In this document: positions 16,145 through 27,108 of the stretch, piece after piece
Layout of the letters: each line of letters starts with the position of its first letter
Numbering within the stretch: position 1 is the stretch's first letter
Source: Sulfitobacter sp. DSM 110093
GTDB taxonomy: Bacteria > Pseudomonadota > Alphaproteobacteria > Rhodobacterales > Rhodobacteraceae
Assembly: GCF_022788715.1 (NCBI RefSeq)
Contig: NZ_CP085169.1
Location: 124,001-188,000 of the forward strand
Direction: 5' to 3'
Length of the DNA stretch: 64,000 nt
Program-made: the position numbers and the translations under genes
The notes under the pieces: generated by a model
Told to the model about the DNA's origin: nothing
Databases searched by the model: none
The model's input: only the letters and a program-made list of their open reading frames with translations

Positions 16145-19100
16145 ATGAGATCTATGCCATTCGCAGCAAACGATAGTACCAAACCTCATAATTCCACCAA
16201 GATCGCAATCGTCGGCATGGCGTTTCGGTTTCCCGGCGCAGAAGACAATCCAGACAGCTTATGGCAGATGCTTTGTGAGCAAGGCACCGGGATTGTTGAG
16301 ATCCCCAACGAGCGTTTTTCAACCGAAAAGTTCTATGATTCCAACCCCGAAACTCTAGGGAAATCCTATACGAAATGGGCCGGAATCCTGCCGCAGATTG
16401 ATCAATTTGACCCTAAGTTCTTTGGCCTTGCACCTCGAGAAGCCGCCAGCATGGACCCCCAGCAACGGCTCGTTTTGCAAGCCGTCTATGGGGCACTTGA
16501 GAACGCGCACATTAAGATGGATGACGTGGTAAGTCAGCGTACCGGCGTCTTTGTTGGGGTCTCCCAATCTGACTACAAAACCATTCGCGAGATGAACACG
16601 GCGGATGAGGAAAAATATGCAGGCACTGGCTATGCAATGTCCATCGTCGCCAACAGGGTGTCTCACCGTCTCAATCTGACGGGTCCCAGCGTATCGGTCG
16701 ATACGGCCTGTTCATCTTCTTTGGTCGCCTTGGATGAGGGGGTGCGTCATCTGCAGGCGGGCAGTTGCGACATGGCATTCGTCAGCGGCGTGAACGTAAT
16801 CGCTCACCCTGGGGCTTTCGTCGCTTTCTCAAAAGCTGGCATGCTATCGCCCACAGGACAGTTGTCGGCTTTTGATAAGACGGCAAATGGATATGTGCGA
16901 GGTGAGGGGGTAGGGGCATTGCTCCTGAAACCTTTGGATGCGGCTATGCGCGATGGCAACCGTATCCATGCGGTGATCGAAGCCACAGCGGTCAATCAAG
17001 ATGGCCAGACGGGTACAATGACGGCTCCCAGCCCGGAGGCCCAGATAGATGTTATCGAACAGCTGTTCGCAAAGTCAGGACGTGTCCCATCTGAGGTTGG
17101 CTATGCTGAAGCACATGGGACCGGTACGCCGATCGGTGATCCCATTGAAGCAGGGTCCATCGGCCAAGCTATTGGACGACGCATTCCAGACCGCAAATTG
17201 TATATTGGCTCAATCAAGCCCAATGTGGGTCACCTTGAATCAGCGGCGGGTATGGCCGGTATCATCAAGGCAGTTCTCTCCCTACAAAAAGGAGAGATCC
17301 CGCCCAATCGCCGGTTTGACGATCCCAATCCGGCGATCCCGCTGGATGCACTTAATCTAGAAGTTCCTCGGAACATCACCCCGTTCCCAGCGGTTGGAGG
17401 GGAGCGGCGTGCGATCGTAAATTCCTTTGGCTTTGGTGGCACCAATGCCTCTACCCTTATCGCTTCGGCGCCAAGCACGGCGGTAAAGGTTCAAAAAGAC
17501 ACGGCCGCTGCTTTAGTGTCGACTGCTTCACCAACAGATGAGCCTGTTTTGATCCCTTTGACCGCCGCCTCCCCCAAGGCGCTTTCGGGGGCCGCGCGCA
17601 ATCTTTTGAAGGCCCGCAAAAATGGTCCTTTGGCAGAAGTTTCCCTAAGCCGCTTGGCGGCAAGCTTAGCAGATGGTCCGGCAATGTATTCCTACCGGGC
17701 GGTTATCTTATGCAAAACCGAACAGGATCTGCTCTCAGGCCTTGAGGCGCTTAGTGCGGAAGATCTGCCCGATATGTTACCCGAACATGTTCACATAGGG
17801 CAGGTCAAACATGCGCCGAAGCTGGTGTTTACCTATTCAGGGCAGGGCAACCAATCATGGGATATGGTGCGTGATTTGATGGCTCATGCGCCTATTTTCA
17901 GGGCGGCCATTGAGGATTTTGACGCGGCCTACGCCGCTGTGAGTGGATGGTCAGTGCTGGCAGAAATGGCCAAAGATAAAGAGACCAGTAATATTGATAA
18001 GACATGGGTGACCCAGCCCGCTCTTGTTGCTGTGCAGTATGGGTTGTCTGCCTTATGGCGCCACTGGGGTGTTACGCCGAACATAGTCTTGGGCCATAGC
18101 GTCGGCGAAGTTGCTGCCACCATTGAGTGTGGGGCCACGTCACTCGAGGATGCGGTCCGTTACTTGTCCAAGCGCAGTACAATTTTGGATCATATAACAA
18201 GCATGGGCGCGATGGCTGCAGTGGGGCTGCCGCCAGAGGATGTCGAGGCGATGCTGCCTGACAACGGCCTGATTGATATTGCAGGACGCAATGGGCCGGG
18301 GGCTACGACCATAAGTGGTCAAAAGGCTGCGGTTGAGGATTTTGTCGCTCACTTCGAGGCCACTTATCCTGACACCTTCATCCGTTTGTTGAAAATTGAT
18401 GGCGCTTGGCACTCCTACCAGCTGGAAGAAGCAGAGGACTGGTTGCGACACGAAGTCGGAGAGATCAGCTGGTCTCAGCCTAAAATTGACTTTTTGTCCA
18501 CTGTGACAGGCAAATTAGAAACCCGCCTAGATTTGGATTATTGCTGGCAAAACCTGCGTCAATCCGTGCGCTACATGGATGCGATTGAGGCCGCAATTGA
18601 GATGGGCGCTACGACCTTTCTCGAAATAGGACCCCACACAACACTCAAACCTTTGACCGCGAGCACTGCCCTGGCCTGTGGGGCGGCTATCGATGTGGTT
18701 TCATCCATGAGCCATAAGTTTCCTGATCTGGATTATTTTGCAGCCTCGGCAGCTGAGCTTTTTGTACATGGTGTCGAGCTCGACTGGCGGGCCCTTTATG
18801 GTCCAGGCGATAGCAGCATTTCGCTTCCAAGCTATGCTTGGGATACTGACCGGTATTGGGCGGATTCCGAGGATTCAAGCTACCAACTCTTCACCTGCGC
18901 CGATCATCCTCTTCTGGGGCTACGTACCCGGGGACCAGCAGATGTTTGGGTTCAAGACATCAACATATCCTCCCCCTCTTTTCTTAAAGATCACCGCTAT
19001 GTGGGAGAGGCATTGTTTCCAGCCGCCGGGTATGTGGATGTTATGCTGGCTGCAGGGCAGGTTTTGTTTCCCGACAAAGTGCTCGAGCTGGAAAACGTTG

Positions 19101-22100
19101 GCTTTCATAAGGCGCTATTTTTACCTCCTCAGGGGACGGTACAGCTGCAAACGGTCTTTGTATCCGACCGCGGTCGGATCGAAGTAAGCAGCCGGTTGCG
19201 AAACAGCAGCGAAGAATGGGTGTTGCGCGCCAGCGCGGTGTTGCGCCCAGTGGATGTGGCCCCACCTGGGAAACTGCAGAAGCTGCATCAAGAGGATGCA
19301 AAACTGCGCACCCCGGACATTTCTGCGTTCTACGAAGGGTTAGAGAATGCTGCTGCTGTCACATACGGTCCCGCCTTTGCTACGATTCAAAACCTTGTGG
19401 TAGACAGCGATCGCGGCGTTGGCGTGATTGCCGCGCATGAAAGTTGCCGGGCGACTTTAGATAAATATGTGGCCCATCCGGCGCTTTTAGATGGATGTAT
19501 GCAGACCCTATCGGGGCAGCTTTGGGTCGATAGCGACGTGGCGGCCGAGCATCAGCTCGCGCTGCTACCTACCGGAATTGCACGGGTACGGTGCTATGGT
19601 CGTCTGCCTGCGGATGTCACCGCGAACATATCCATTGGGGAGGGCATCTCCTTTGAGCAAGGGCGCGGTAAAATAGATATTGCTGGGGCCGATGGCACTA
19701 TTTTGTTGAGCGTTTCGGGCTTGAGAGCCAAAGAGATGCCCCAGGCCTCCGCGGTCCAGGAAGACGTGCAAACGCCGCCTGACTTTATTGTCGAGGAACT
19801 CGATTTGGTCGATCTGGATCTGAGTTTGAAAGAGACGCCTGGGCGCTGGCTCGTCTTGGGGGAGCAAACAGCGCAAACCGTAGGTCTTATCGAGGCGCTG
19901 CAAAAGCAAGGCGCAGATGTTACCCGCTTGGGTCATGATACGCTTGGCGAGGATATCACGGATGCTTTGGCCGATCTCCTCATGCCTGCTGCCAGCAAAG
20001 ATGATGCAACTCTTGCTATTGAGGGCGTTGTTTTTGCTTGGCCGCTGTCTGCACCGGATTTAGCCGAGGATTGCACACCGGCTGAGATCTATGATGCTGT
20101 GCGCGGACCGGTACAAACGCTTCTTGAGATGGGGGTTGCGCTGCATGACATACGGGGGCTTCACGCCTTACCGCGTATCATTATTGCGACCACAAACGTG
20201 CGCCCGACTGCTGAAAGCTGTTTGACACCCTCCAGTGTGGCGGGTGCTTCCGTGATGGCCACAATGCGCACCCTTTCAACAGAGCTACCCGAACTTAACT
20301 TCCGCCATATCGATGTATCCAAGGGGCACAGCGACATGGAAGCGCGGCTGGCGTCAGCCATTTTGTGCCCGATGGAAGAGACCGAGATCGCACTGCACGG
20401 AGACGCGATTTATGCTGCGCGGCTAAAAGTGCGAGCACGCGATGACCTCCCGCAGCGTCAGCTGACCATCGGAGCAGAAGATGCGCACAATTTTAAAGTC
20501 ACCATGCCCCAGCCTGGGGTCATTGACCGGCTAGATCTTTTTGAATGCCCTCGCCACCCTCTGGGGGCGGATGAGGTCCGCATTAAGGTGCGGGCAGTTG
20601 GGTTAAATTTCAGAGACATCATGGCAGTGACGGCCTTGTTGCCAGAAGATGCGGAAGCAGAGCCTGCTTGGCAAAACCTGGGGTTAGAGTTTTCTGGAGA
20701 TATTGTCGAAGTAGGCGAGAAGGTCACAGCTTTTGCCCTGGGAGACAGGGTTATGGGTATGGGGCGCAATTGCTTGCAGCGTTTTCTTGCGATCAGCGCG
20801 GAGGGGTTGATCCCGATGCATGATGCTTTGGATTATGATGCTGCAGTCACAATCCCTTCAGCTTTCGCGACGGCCCATTATGCCCTCAAAGAGGTGGGGC
20901 GGTTGTCTGAAGGTGACAAGGTTCTGATCCATGTGGCTACAGGTGGCGTCGGGTTGGCCGCGCTTCAGATTGCTCAAGCCGCAGGGGCAGAAGTGTTCGC
21001 AACCGCAGGCAATGACGACAAACGTGCCTTGCTACGCGAGCGAGGTGTCGCGCATGTGATGAACTCGCGCAGCCTCGATTACGCAGATGAAATCATGGCG
21101 CTTACCCAAGGCACAGGGGTGGATCTGATCCTGAACTCTCTACCGGGAAGCAATATTGATAAAGGGCTAGACATCCTCGCCCCTTACGGTCGGTTTTTAG
21201 AAATCGGCAAACGTGACGTCTATGCGGATCATGCGGTGGGTATGAAGGCCATGCGCCGCAATCAGTCCTTCAATATCATCGATCTCGCCGCCATGGGTAC
21301 GGAGCGTCCCGAGCTTCTAGCAAGTCAGATGCATGCCGTCATGAGCGATATTCGCGAGGGCCGCTTGCTGCCACTGCCCACAACTAACTTCCCCCTTTCA
21401 AAGGTGCGTACCGCCTTTCGCTATATGTCTCAGGCGCAGCATGTGGGCAAAGTGGTGGTGACCTTTGATGAAGAGACGTTTGTCGTCCGCGAAGACCGCG
21501 ACAAACCAATCACCTTTCGAAAAAATGCTAGCTATCTGATCACCGGCGGGACACGGGGTTTCACCTTGGCGATGGCTGACTGGATGAGCCGCCAGGGAGC
21601 GGGTCGGCTATTACTTGCATCTCGGTCAGGGCGGCTGGCAGAAGAAGACAAACCGCTTCTTGAAGCAATGCGCGCGCGTGGCACAGACGTGCGCGAGCAA
21701 GTGCTAGATACGACAGATGCCATCGCCGTTCATGATGCCGTACTGACGGCTGCTGGCGATCAAGACAAGCCCCTTGCGGGCATCTTACACGGTGCTGCGG
21801 TGATCAAGGACACTCTGATCACCATGATGACGCCAGAAGTTCTGGAGGCGGTTCTAGGGCCTAAAGTCATTGGCGCTTGGGCTTTGCATCAAGCAGAGCA
21901 AGCCCTCGATGAGCCTCTTGATTTCCTAATAAGCTTCTCTTCCATATCCCAAACTTTTGGGGCCATGGGGCAAAGCAACTATGTCGCGGCGAATGGCTTT
22001 CTGTCCGCTTTGGCGGACTATCGATCGGCGCGTGGTAACCAGGGCGGTACGATAGACTGGGGGGCTATTGCAGATACGGGCTTTGTGGCGCGCGACGAGC

Positions 22101-23842
22101 AGTTGGCAAGTTATCTTGAGACCTCGGGAATGGCTGGGCTTTACACGGCAGAGGCCGAGGTTGCGCTTGGCACTCTTTTGCGAACCGGGCTGGGGCGGAT
22201 TTGCTATGGGCGTGGAGACTGGGAGAAAGCGGGTCGAACCAATATAGCGCTCTCACGTGCACCGCGGTTTGCCAGTATGATCAGTGGCAGAGGGCGGGAT
22301 GATAGTGATCTGGCCAAACGCTTGTCTTCGCTCACGGGCGATGCGCTTGTCGCTGAGATCGCAGGTTTCGTGACAGCCACCTTGTCCGATCTGCTTAAGG
22401 TTAGCCTGAGCCCGGACGATCTGGATATGCCCATGAGCGAAGCGGGGTTGGACTCACTCTCCTCATTTGAGCTCAAAATGCGGTTGGAGACAGAACTCGG
22501 CGTCTCCATCATGGCGTCGCATTTCCTCAAAGCCCCCACGGTGGGAGAGCTCTCAAAGGTGTTGGCGCATGAGTTTGAAGCCCATCAAGCGCGCCTCGCA
22601 GACAATACAGAAGATGGAAAGGATGAAGGGCAGGGGGCATCTGCAGCCATTTACCAAAAACGTGCATTTACAGATGGGCAAGCCGGTATGATTGCTACAA
22701 CGCTGGCGCGGTTCAGCTCAGCGTCAACACGCCGTGCGTTTGAACATCGCTTGGTGTTTGATGCACCTGAAGGCGTAGAAAGCGGGGATCTGCAAAAAGC
22801 AATTTATGCTACATTCATGCAATTCCCTTTGATGGGTTTGACATGCGATATCCCGCGGGGCTCTAAACCTAACTTTGCTCTGGGCGAAGCCCCTCAGCTG
22901 ACCAGCGGACATTTGAAACCTGAAGAACTTCTGGATGTGGCGCGAGGCGAATTGCTGCGGTTTGGCCAGATCGCCAAAGAATCCGGACTGCAGGTACAGA
23001 TTGCGATGCATGCCGCTTTGGGCGACGCGCAGGCATTAGAGTTTCTAAAAGACGCACTTTGGGCTGAGCTTTGTGCCGCGCCCACTGCGGTAATTCCTGG
23101 CAAGTTTGATGCCTCAGCCCATCTTAGCACGCTTGCTTATCATGCAGACACGCCCCAAGGGCTTCGTGATCGATCCTTTTGGAGCCATGTTTTACGCAAA
23201 GTACCGGGCCCAGTGGCCTTTAGTAACCGCGGGCGTGCTTTGGGGCCTGAAGCCATGGGTCGAGATCATGGAGCTGCACAGGTAAAGGACGGTCATCTAA
23301 AGAACACCTTGTCGGAGGCGGATATGTTGCTGGCCTACGCAGGTGCTCTGCAAAAGGCCAAAAACGGGGCGCAAGCCGTTGTGATCGCAAGAGATGTATC
23401 AGCTCGTCCGTCGGGCATGGCCGAAGGTTTTGGCCCCTTTACGGCCACTTTGCCGATCATCGTTCCAGTCAATGAACGCAATGAGTGGGAGGCCGCAGAC
23501 TTCAAGCGCATTCTGTCTGCGAGCAATGATCACATCGCTTTTGATGTATTCAACGCAGCAGAGGAATTCGACGGGCGACTTCAGGCCTCAGGAGCACGTC
23601 TGAACCAGATCGGCTTCGCCTTGCAAAACCAATTGCCACCTTCACGCGACGGCGCCACATACAACGATGTACGGCTAGATGTGGCGGCCAACGAAAAGGG
23701 GACATCCTATCAATTTACCTTTGATAGCGCGGTGGTCACAGAGGTAGAGCAGCAAGCTATTATCGCTGCGTTTGAAGCACAACTGGAAGGCATGCTGGTT
23801 TCTCCGAACCGTGCGCCGGTAGATGCCGTGGTTGCAAGCTAG
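16145..23842 (+). CDS. Highly reducing type I polyketide synthase with C-terminal condensation-like domain
   Basis: This is a 2565-aa single-module synthase. Domain order, with key residues: KS about 15-440 (VDTACSSS, C189; EAHGTGTPIGDPIEAG; NVGHLESAAG). AT about 555-850 (GHSVGE, S652; GAWHS in the substrate loop). DH about 915-1200 (H950 in HRYVGEALFP; D1116 in HPALLD). A structural non-catalytic KR half about 1240-1440. ER about 1455-1775 (VGLNFRD; HVATGGVGLAALQIAQ). KR about 1795-1990 (GGTRG; Y1946 in QSNYVAANGF). ACP about 2070-2140 (GLDSL, S2104). Residues about 2190-2560 are a condensation-like domain whose motif reads MHAALGD (H2289). All reducing domains look active, so the product should be a saturated acyl chain built iteratively or by extending a starter. 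No thioesterase is present. AAGG lies just before the ATGs at 16145 and 16154. Confidence 0.93.
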   Translation: MRSMPFAANDSTKPHNSTKIAIVGMAFRFPGAEDNPDSLWQMLCEQGTGIVEIPNERFSTEKFYDSNPETLGKSYTKWAGILPQIDQFDPKFFGLAPREAASMDPQQRLVLQAVYGALENAHIKMDDVVSQRTGVFVGVSQSDYKTIREMNTADEEKYAGTGYAMSIVANRVSHRLNLTGPSVSVDTACSSSLVALDEGVRHLQAGSCDMAFVSGVNVIAHPGAFVAFSKAGMLSPTGQLSAFDKTANGYVRGEGVGALLLKPLDAAMRDGNRIHAVIEATAVNQDGQTGTMTAPSPEAQIDVIEQLFAKSGRVPSEVGYAEAHGTGTPIGDPIEAGSIGQAIGRRIPDRKLYIGSIKPNVGHLESAAGMAGIIKAVLSLQKGEIPPNRRFDDPNPAIPLDALNLEVPRNITPFPAVGGERRAIVNSFGFGGTNASTLIASAPSTAVKVQKDTAAALVSTASPTDEPVLIPLTAASPKALSGAARNLLKARKNGPLAEVSLSRLAASLADGPAMYSYRAVILCKTEQDLLSGLEALSAEDLPDMLPEHVHIGQVKHAPKLVFTYSGQGNQSWDMVRDLMAHAPIFRAAIEDFDAAYAAVSGWSVLAEMAKDKETSNIDKTWVTQPALVAVQYGLSALWRHWGVTPNIVLGHSVGEVAATIECGATSLEDAVRYLSKRSTILDHITSMGAMAAVGLPPEDVEAMLPDNGLIDIAGRNGPGATTISGQKAAVEDFVAHFEATYPDTFIRLLKIDGAWHSYQLEEAEDWLRHEVGEISWSQPKIDFLSTVTGKLETRLDLDYCWQNLRQSVRYMDAIEAAIEMGATTFLEIGPHTTLKPLTASTALACGAAIDVVSSMSHKFPDLDYFAASAAELFVHGVELDWRALYGPGDSSISLPSYAWDTDRYWADSEDSSYQLFTCADHPLLGLRTRGPADVWVQDINISSPSFLKDHRYVGEALFPAAGYVDVMLAAGQVLFPDKVLELENVGFHKALFLPPQGTVQLQTVFVSDRGRIEVSSRLRNSSEEWVLRASAVLRPVDVAPPGKLQKLHQEDAKLRTPDISAFYEGLENAAAVTYGPAFATIQNLVVDSDRGVGVIAAHESCRATLDKYVAHPALLDGCMQTLSGQLWVDSDVAAEHQLALLPTGIARVRCYGRLPADVTANISIGEGISFEQGRGKIDIAGADGTILLSVSGLRAKEMPQASAVQEDVQTPPDFIVEELDLVDLDLSLKETPGRWLVLGEQTAQTVGLIEALQKQGADVTRLGHDTLGEDITDALADLLMPAASKDDATLAIEGVVFAWPLSAPDLAEDCTPAEIYDAVRGPVQTLLEMGVALHDIRGLHALPRIIIATTNVRPTAESCLTPSSVAGASVMATMRTLSTELPELNFRHIDVSKGHSDMEARLASAILCPMEETEIALHGDAIYAARLKVRARDDLPQRQLTIGAEDAHNFKVTMPQPGVIDRLDLFECPRHPLGADEVRIKVRAVGLNFRDIMAVTALLPEDAEAEPAWQNLGLEFSGDIVEVGEKVTAFALGDRVMGMGRNCLQRFLAISAEGLIPMHDALDYDAAVTIPSAFATAHYALKEVGRLSEGDKVLIHVATGGVGLAALQIAQAAGAEVFATAGNDDKRALLRERGVAHVMNSRSLDYADEIMALTQGTGVDLILNSLPGSNIDKGLDILAPYGRFLEIGKRDVYADHAVGMKAMRRNQSFNIIDLAAMGTERPELLASQMHAVMSDIREGRLLPLPTTNFPLSKVRTAFRYMSQAQHVGKVVVTFDEETFVVREDRDKPITFRKNASYLITGGTRGFTLAMADWMSRQGAGRLLLASRSGRLAEEDKPLLEAMRARGTDVREQVLDTTDAIAVHDAVLTAAGDQDKPLAGILHGAAVIKDTLITMMTPEVLEAVLGPKVIGAWALHQAEQALDEPLDFLISFSSISQTFGAMGQSNYVAANGFLSALADYRSARGNQGGTIDWGAIADTGFVARDEQLASYLETSGMAGLYTAEAEVALGTLLRTGLGRICYGRGDWEKAGRTNIALSRAPRFASMISGRGRDDSDLAKRLSSLTGDALVAEIAGFVTATLSDLLKVSLSPDDLDMPMSEAGLDSLSSFELKMRLETELGVSIMASHFLKAPTVGELSKVLAHEFEAHQARLADNTEDGKDEGQGASAAIYQKRAFTDGQAGMIATTLARFSSASTRRAFEHRLVFDAPEGVESGDLQKAIYATFMQFPLMGLTCDIPRGSKPNFALGEAPQLTSGHLKPEELLDVARGELLRFGQIAKESGLQVQIAMHAALGDAQALEFLKDALWAELCAAPTAVIPGKFDASAHLSTLAYHADTPQGLRDRSFWSHVLRKVPGPVAFSNRGRALGPEAMGRDHGAAQVKDGHLKNTLSEADMLLAYAGALQKAKNGAQAVVIARDVSARPSGMAEGFGPFTATLPIIVPVNERNEWEAADFKRILSASNDHIAFDVFNAAEEFDGRLQASGARLNQIGFALQNQLPPSRDGATYNDVRLDVAANEKGTSYQFTFDSAVVTEVEQQAIIAAFEAQLEGMLVSPNRAPVDAVVAS

Positions 23843-23899
23843 CAAGCATGAAAATACCTATAAAAATGCCCTCTGCAGCTATGAAGACGGCCGGCACTC

Positions 23900-26200
23900 A
23901 TGCGTGTTAAGCACAAGGCGCATGAGGGTCGCTTAAGCACGCGTCGGATCGCACATTATATCGTCACCCATGATGTGATGTTTTTCATGCTGGGAGCTGT
24001 GATCTTACTGATCGCCAGCCTCGGCCTGCTACGCTTAAGCTTTTCCAGTGATAACCGTGATTTTTTTGGTGCAAGCAACCCAGATATAAACGCTGTTCTC
24101 CAACTCGAGGATACCTATTCAAAATCTGACACGCTGATTTTCGCCGTCGTGGGCGAGGAAGATATATGCACACCGCAAGGTTTGACGCGGCTGAGAGCCT
24201 TCACCGAAGAAGCTTGGTTGCTACCTGATGTGTTGCGGGTGGATTCTGTAGCCAATTTTAACCACAGCTATGCAGATGGCGATGATATCATCATCGAGCC
24301 ATTGCTCTCCGAAGATACCGATTTGGGCCCGGAAGATGCGCAACGAGTCAAAGACATCGCATTGACGTCGACTGAGTTGGTGCATCGCTTGGTCGCGCCT
24401 GATTGCAATGCTTTTGGCATCTTTATTGACCTTGTCCCCTCTGAGAATGCGTCAATCGACCGATTGGACATGGCAGAACGTGCGCGCGCGCTAAAAGCCG
24501 ACTGGCAGGCACGCGCCCCTGACTTGAATATACATGTCAGTGGCGGGGTCATTGGGGGTGTCTCCATCAATGAGGCGGCGCAACGGGATATGCGCCAACT
24601 GGTGCCCCTGTCCTTTGCGGTGGTGACGCTTTTGATGTTGCTGGGATTAGGCACGATCAGCGGATGGCTGGCAACAACCCTTGTGACCTTAGGCGGCACG
24701 CTCGCGACCTTAGGCTTTGCTGGTTGGATGGGCATCGCGCTTATCCCTGCTACGGCAACCAGCCCATTGGCCGTCATGGTGTTGATTACGGCGTCTTGTG
24801 TGCATGTGGTCTTGGGATGGGCGCGCCGCATGGCACAAAATCAAGATCGCTTGCGAGCGACTTATGAGGCGGTGGAAGAAAACCTCACCGCAGTGTCAGT
24901 CACCAATATTACGACCGCCATCGGGTTCTTATGTTTGAACTTCTCTGAATCGCCTCCCCTGGCCCAAATGGGAACTATCGTGGCCTTTGGCATTGTTGTT
25001 GGCTGGCTGCTCACAGGAATGTTCTTACCGTTGATTTTGCGGCGGGCCCCGGCTTTGTGTTTCAAACCAGTACATATTCCTGGGCATCAATTGGAAAAGC
25101 TTGCGTCTTTTGCCCTGCACAAGCGTGGATTGGTGAGCCTATTTGGCCTCGCGACGGTGCTTGCTTTACTCGGCCTCTCCCAGATCCGGTTCAACGATAG
25201 CGCGCTTCGATACTTCGATGAGAGTTTTAGCTTCCGTACGGATAATGATGCCATTGAGGAGCATCTAACTGGTATGGAGAGCGTGCATTTTTCCTTTCAA
25301 GCGCCGGAAGGTCACAGTGTTTTCTCTCCAGAGTTTTTGAGCCGTGTCGACAATTTTACAAACTGGGTGCGCACGCAAGATAAAGTCCTTTTTGTAGGCA
25401 CGGTAACAGACGTCTTGAAACGACTTAACCAAACCTTGGATGGGGGGGCGCAAGACAGCTATCAATTAGCTCCGACACAGCAGGGCAATGCCCAAGCTAT
25501 GATGCTATACGAATTGTCGCTGCCCGTTGGGCAAGACATGAACCAGATGATGAATATTGACCGGAGTAAAACCCGTCTGACGGTGGTCCTACGCGGGGCG
25601 GATGGTCAAGATATTGCTCAATTTGCGCAGCGTTCTGAGGCTTGGTTGCGCGAGAATGAGCCCCAAATCGCGACTGATGCCGTAGGGGTCGGGGTCGCGT
25701 TCTCCAAGCTCACACAGCGCAACAATCAGGCAATGATCTATGGTATGCTAACAGTACTGGTGTTGGTCTCGGCCTTGATGACGTTGTCATTGCGAAATCT
25801 ACGCTTGGGGCTGATCAGTCTTGTGCCAAATGTTGTGCCTGCCATTCTCGCTTTCGGCCTGTGGGGGTGGCTGATCGGCGATGTCAATCTGGGGTCTACT
25901 GTGGTGACAACCATGACCTTTGGCATTGTTGTGGATGATACGGTGCACATCATGATACATTACAACCGTCATCGTCGCCGTGGTTTGGACCGCGAAGCCG
26001 CCTTACGTCTGACGTTTCGGACCGTAGGTACGGCTCTCATGGTCACGTCTGTCGCAATCAGTAGCGGGTTCTTTATCATGACCCAGAGCGGTTTTTTGAT
26101 CAACCAGCACCTTGGAGGCTTAACGACCATTGTTATTGTGCTGGCGCTCTTCACAGACCTAATCTTGTTACCTGCCGTTCTCGAAAGGACAAAGCTATGA
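23900..26200 (+). CDS. MMPL/RND-family lipid exporter
   Basis: This 766-aa inner-membrane protein has two repeated halves, each with one leading transmembrane helix, a periplasmic loop and a five-helix bundle (first bundle about 225-390, second about 600-766). GIVVDDTVHIMIHYNRHRRR in the second half matches the conserved proton-relay helix region of MMPL/RND lipid transporters, and LAVMVLITASCVHVVLGWAR is its equivalent in the first half. Relatives (MmpL, HpnN) move polyketide-derived lipids or hopanoids out of the inner membrane. It starts 57 nt after the PKS and overlaps the next gene by 4 nt, a strong sign that it exports the PKS product. Confidence 0.9.
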   Translation: MRVKHKAHEGRLSTRRIAHYIVTHDVMFFMLGAVILLIASLGLLRLSFSSDNRDFFGASNPDINAVLQLEDTYSKSDTLIFAVVGEEDICTPQGLTRLRAFTEEAWLLPDVLRVDSVANFNHSYADGDDIIIEPLLSEDTDLGPEDAQRVKDIALTSTELVHRLVAPDCNAFGIFIDLVPSENASIDRLDMAERARALKADWQARAPDLNIHVSGGVIGGVSINEAAQRDMRQLVPLSFAVVTLLMLLGLGTISGWLATTLVTLGGTLATLGFAGWMGIALIPATATSPLAVMVLITASCVHVVLGWARRMAQNQDRLRATYEAVEENLTAVSVTNITTAIGFLCLNFSESPPLAQMGTIVAFGIVVGWLLTGMFLPLILRRAPALCFKPVHIPGHQLEKLASFALHKRGLVSLFGLATVLALLGLSQIRFNDSALRYFDESFSFRTDNDAIEEHLTGMESVHFSFQAPEGHSVFSPEFLSRVDNFTNWVRTQDKVLFVGTVTDVLKRLNQTLDGGAQDSYQLAPTQQGNAQAMMLYELSLPVGQDMNQMMNIDRSKTRLTVVLRGADGQDIAQFAQRSEAWLRENEPQIATDAVGVGVAFSKLTQRNNQAMIYGMLTVLVLVSALMTLSLRNLRLGLISLVPNVVPAILAFGLWGWLIGDVNLGSTVVTTMTFGIVVDDTVHIMIHYNRHRRRGLDREAALRLTFRTVGTALMVTSVAISSGFFIMTQSGFLINQHLGGLTTIVIVLALFTDLILLPAVLERTKL

Positions 26201-26988
26201 TATTCAAGAAATTGCTTATACCGCTTGTGATTATCTGCTCGAGCGCTGCTTCGGGATTTGCACAAGACGCGCAAAAAGGACAACAGATTGCACAGCGTGC
26301 AGAAGCTGCCGGAAACGGCTATGGTGACTTTGCTGTGCAAGGGGATATGACCTTGCGCACGGCAGGGGGCGCCACCAGTAAACGCCGCTTTGCAGCAAAG
26401 AACTTAGAGCTAAACGGCGGTCGTGCCACACGCTACATGATGGTGTTTGATTGGCCGGGTGATATCCGGGGAACAGCTTTGCTTACCCACTCATTCGACA
26501 CCAAACAAGACAGCCAATGGCTGTACCTCCCTGCCGCAAGCCGGGTGAAGAAAATATCTGGGAGCGGACGTTCGGGCTCATTCGTCGGCAGTGAGTTTTC
26601 CTATGAAGATATGGTCGAGCAAGATGCATCCAGCTACCGGCATGTGTGGCTAAGGGATGAAGCCTGCCCCAATGGCGCGGGCACCTGCCATCTCTTGCAA
26701 CGGACCCCCGTCTACAAATCAGGATACTCTCAGCAAGCAGTATGGATAGATACAAATGCTCTGCGATATCAGCTGATTCAGTACTACAATCGCCAAGGGC
26801 AGCTGAATAAAACGCTCACCATGAAAAATTATAAGAAATACAAAGGCCGTTTTTGGCGCCCGTCACAAATGACGATGGTCAACCACCTGACTGGGAAGAG
26901 TACAACGTTGAACTGGAAGAACTACCGGTTCAATATAGGGCTTCAACCCAATCAACTGACCCGGGAGGCTATGACCCGCGCGCAGTGA
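26197..26988 (+). CDS. LolA-like outer-membrane lipoprotein-sorting protein
   Basis: This 263-aa protein has a signal peptide (MIFKKLLIPLVIICSSAASG, then FAQ). The mature domain is of the LolA-like type often encoded beside RND/MMPL exporters: DWPGDIRGTALLTHSF, QWLYLPAASRVKKISGSGRS, then GSFVGSEFSYEDM and a late KYKGRFWRPSQMTMVNHLTG. Such proteins form an open beta-barrel half that shields lipids in the periplasm. The start ATG overlaps the MMPL stop (ATGA, 26197-26200), so the two are translationally coupled. It most likely carries the exported lipid from MMPL toward the outer membrane. Confidence 0.88.
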   Translation: MIFKKLLIPLVIICSSAASGFAQDAQKGQQIAQRAEAAGNGYGDFAVQGDMTLRTAGGATSKRRFAAKNLELNGGRATRYMMVFDWPGDIRGTALLTHSFDTKQDSQWLYLPAASRVKKISGSGRSGSFVGSEFSYEDMVEQDASSYRHVWLRDEACPNGAGTCHLLQRTPVYKSGYSQQAVWIDTNALRYQLIQYYNRQGQLNKTLTMKNYKKYKGRFWRPSQMTMVNHLTGKSTTLNWKNYRFNIGLQPNQLTREAMTRAQ

Positions 26989-27108
26989 AACGGCTTTTTT
27001 AAATGCTTCTGCCTCCTGGGTGATATGTCCCGGGCAGCGCTCAAAGGTTTGTTTGCAAAGCATCACGCGAGTAGATACGGCGACGCAGCAGCGCAGTGGA
27101 AGGCTAAT

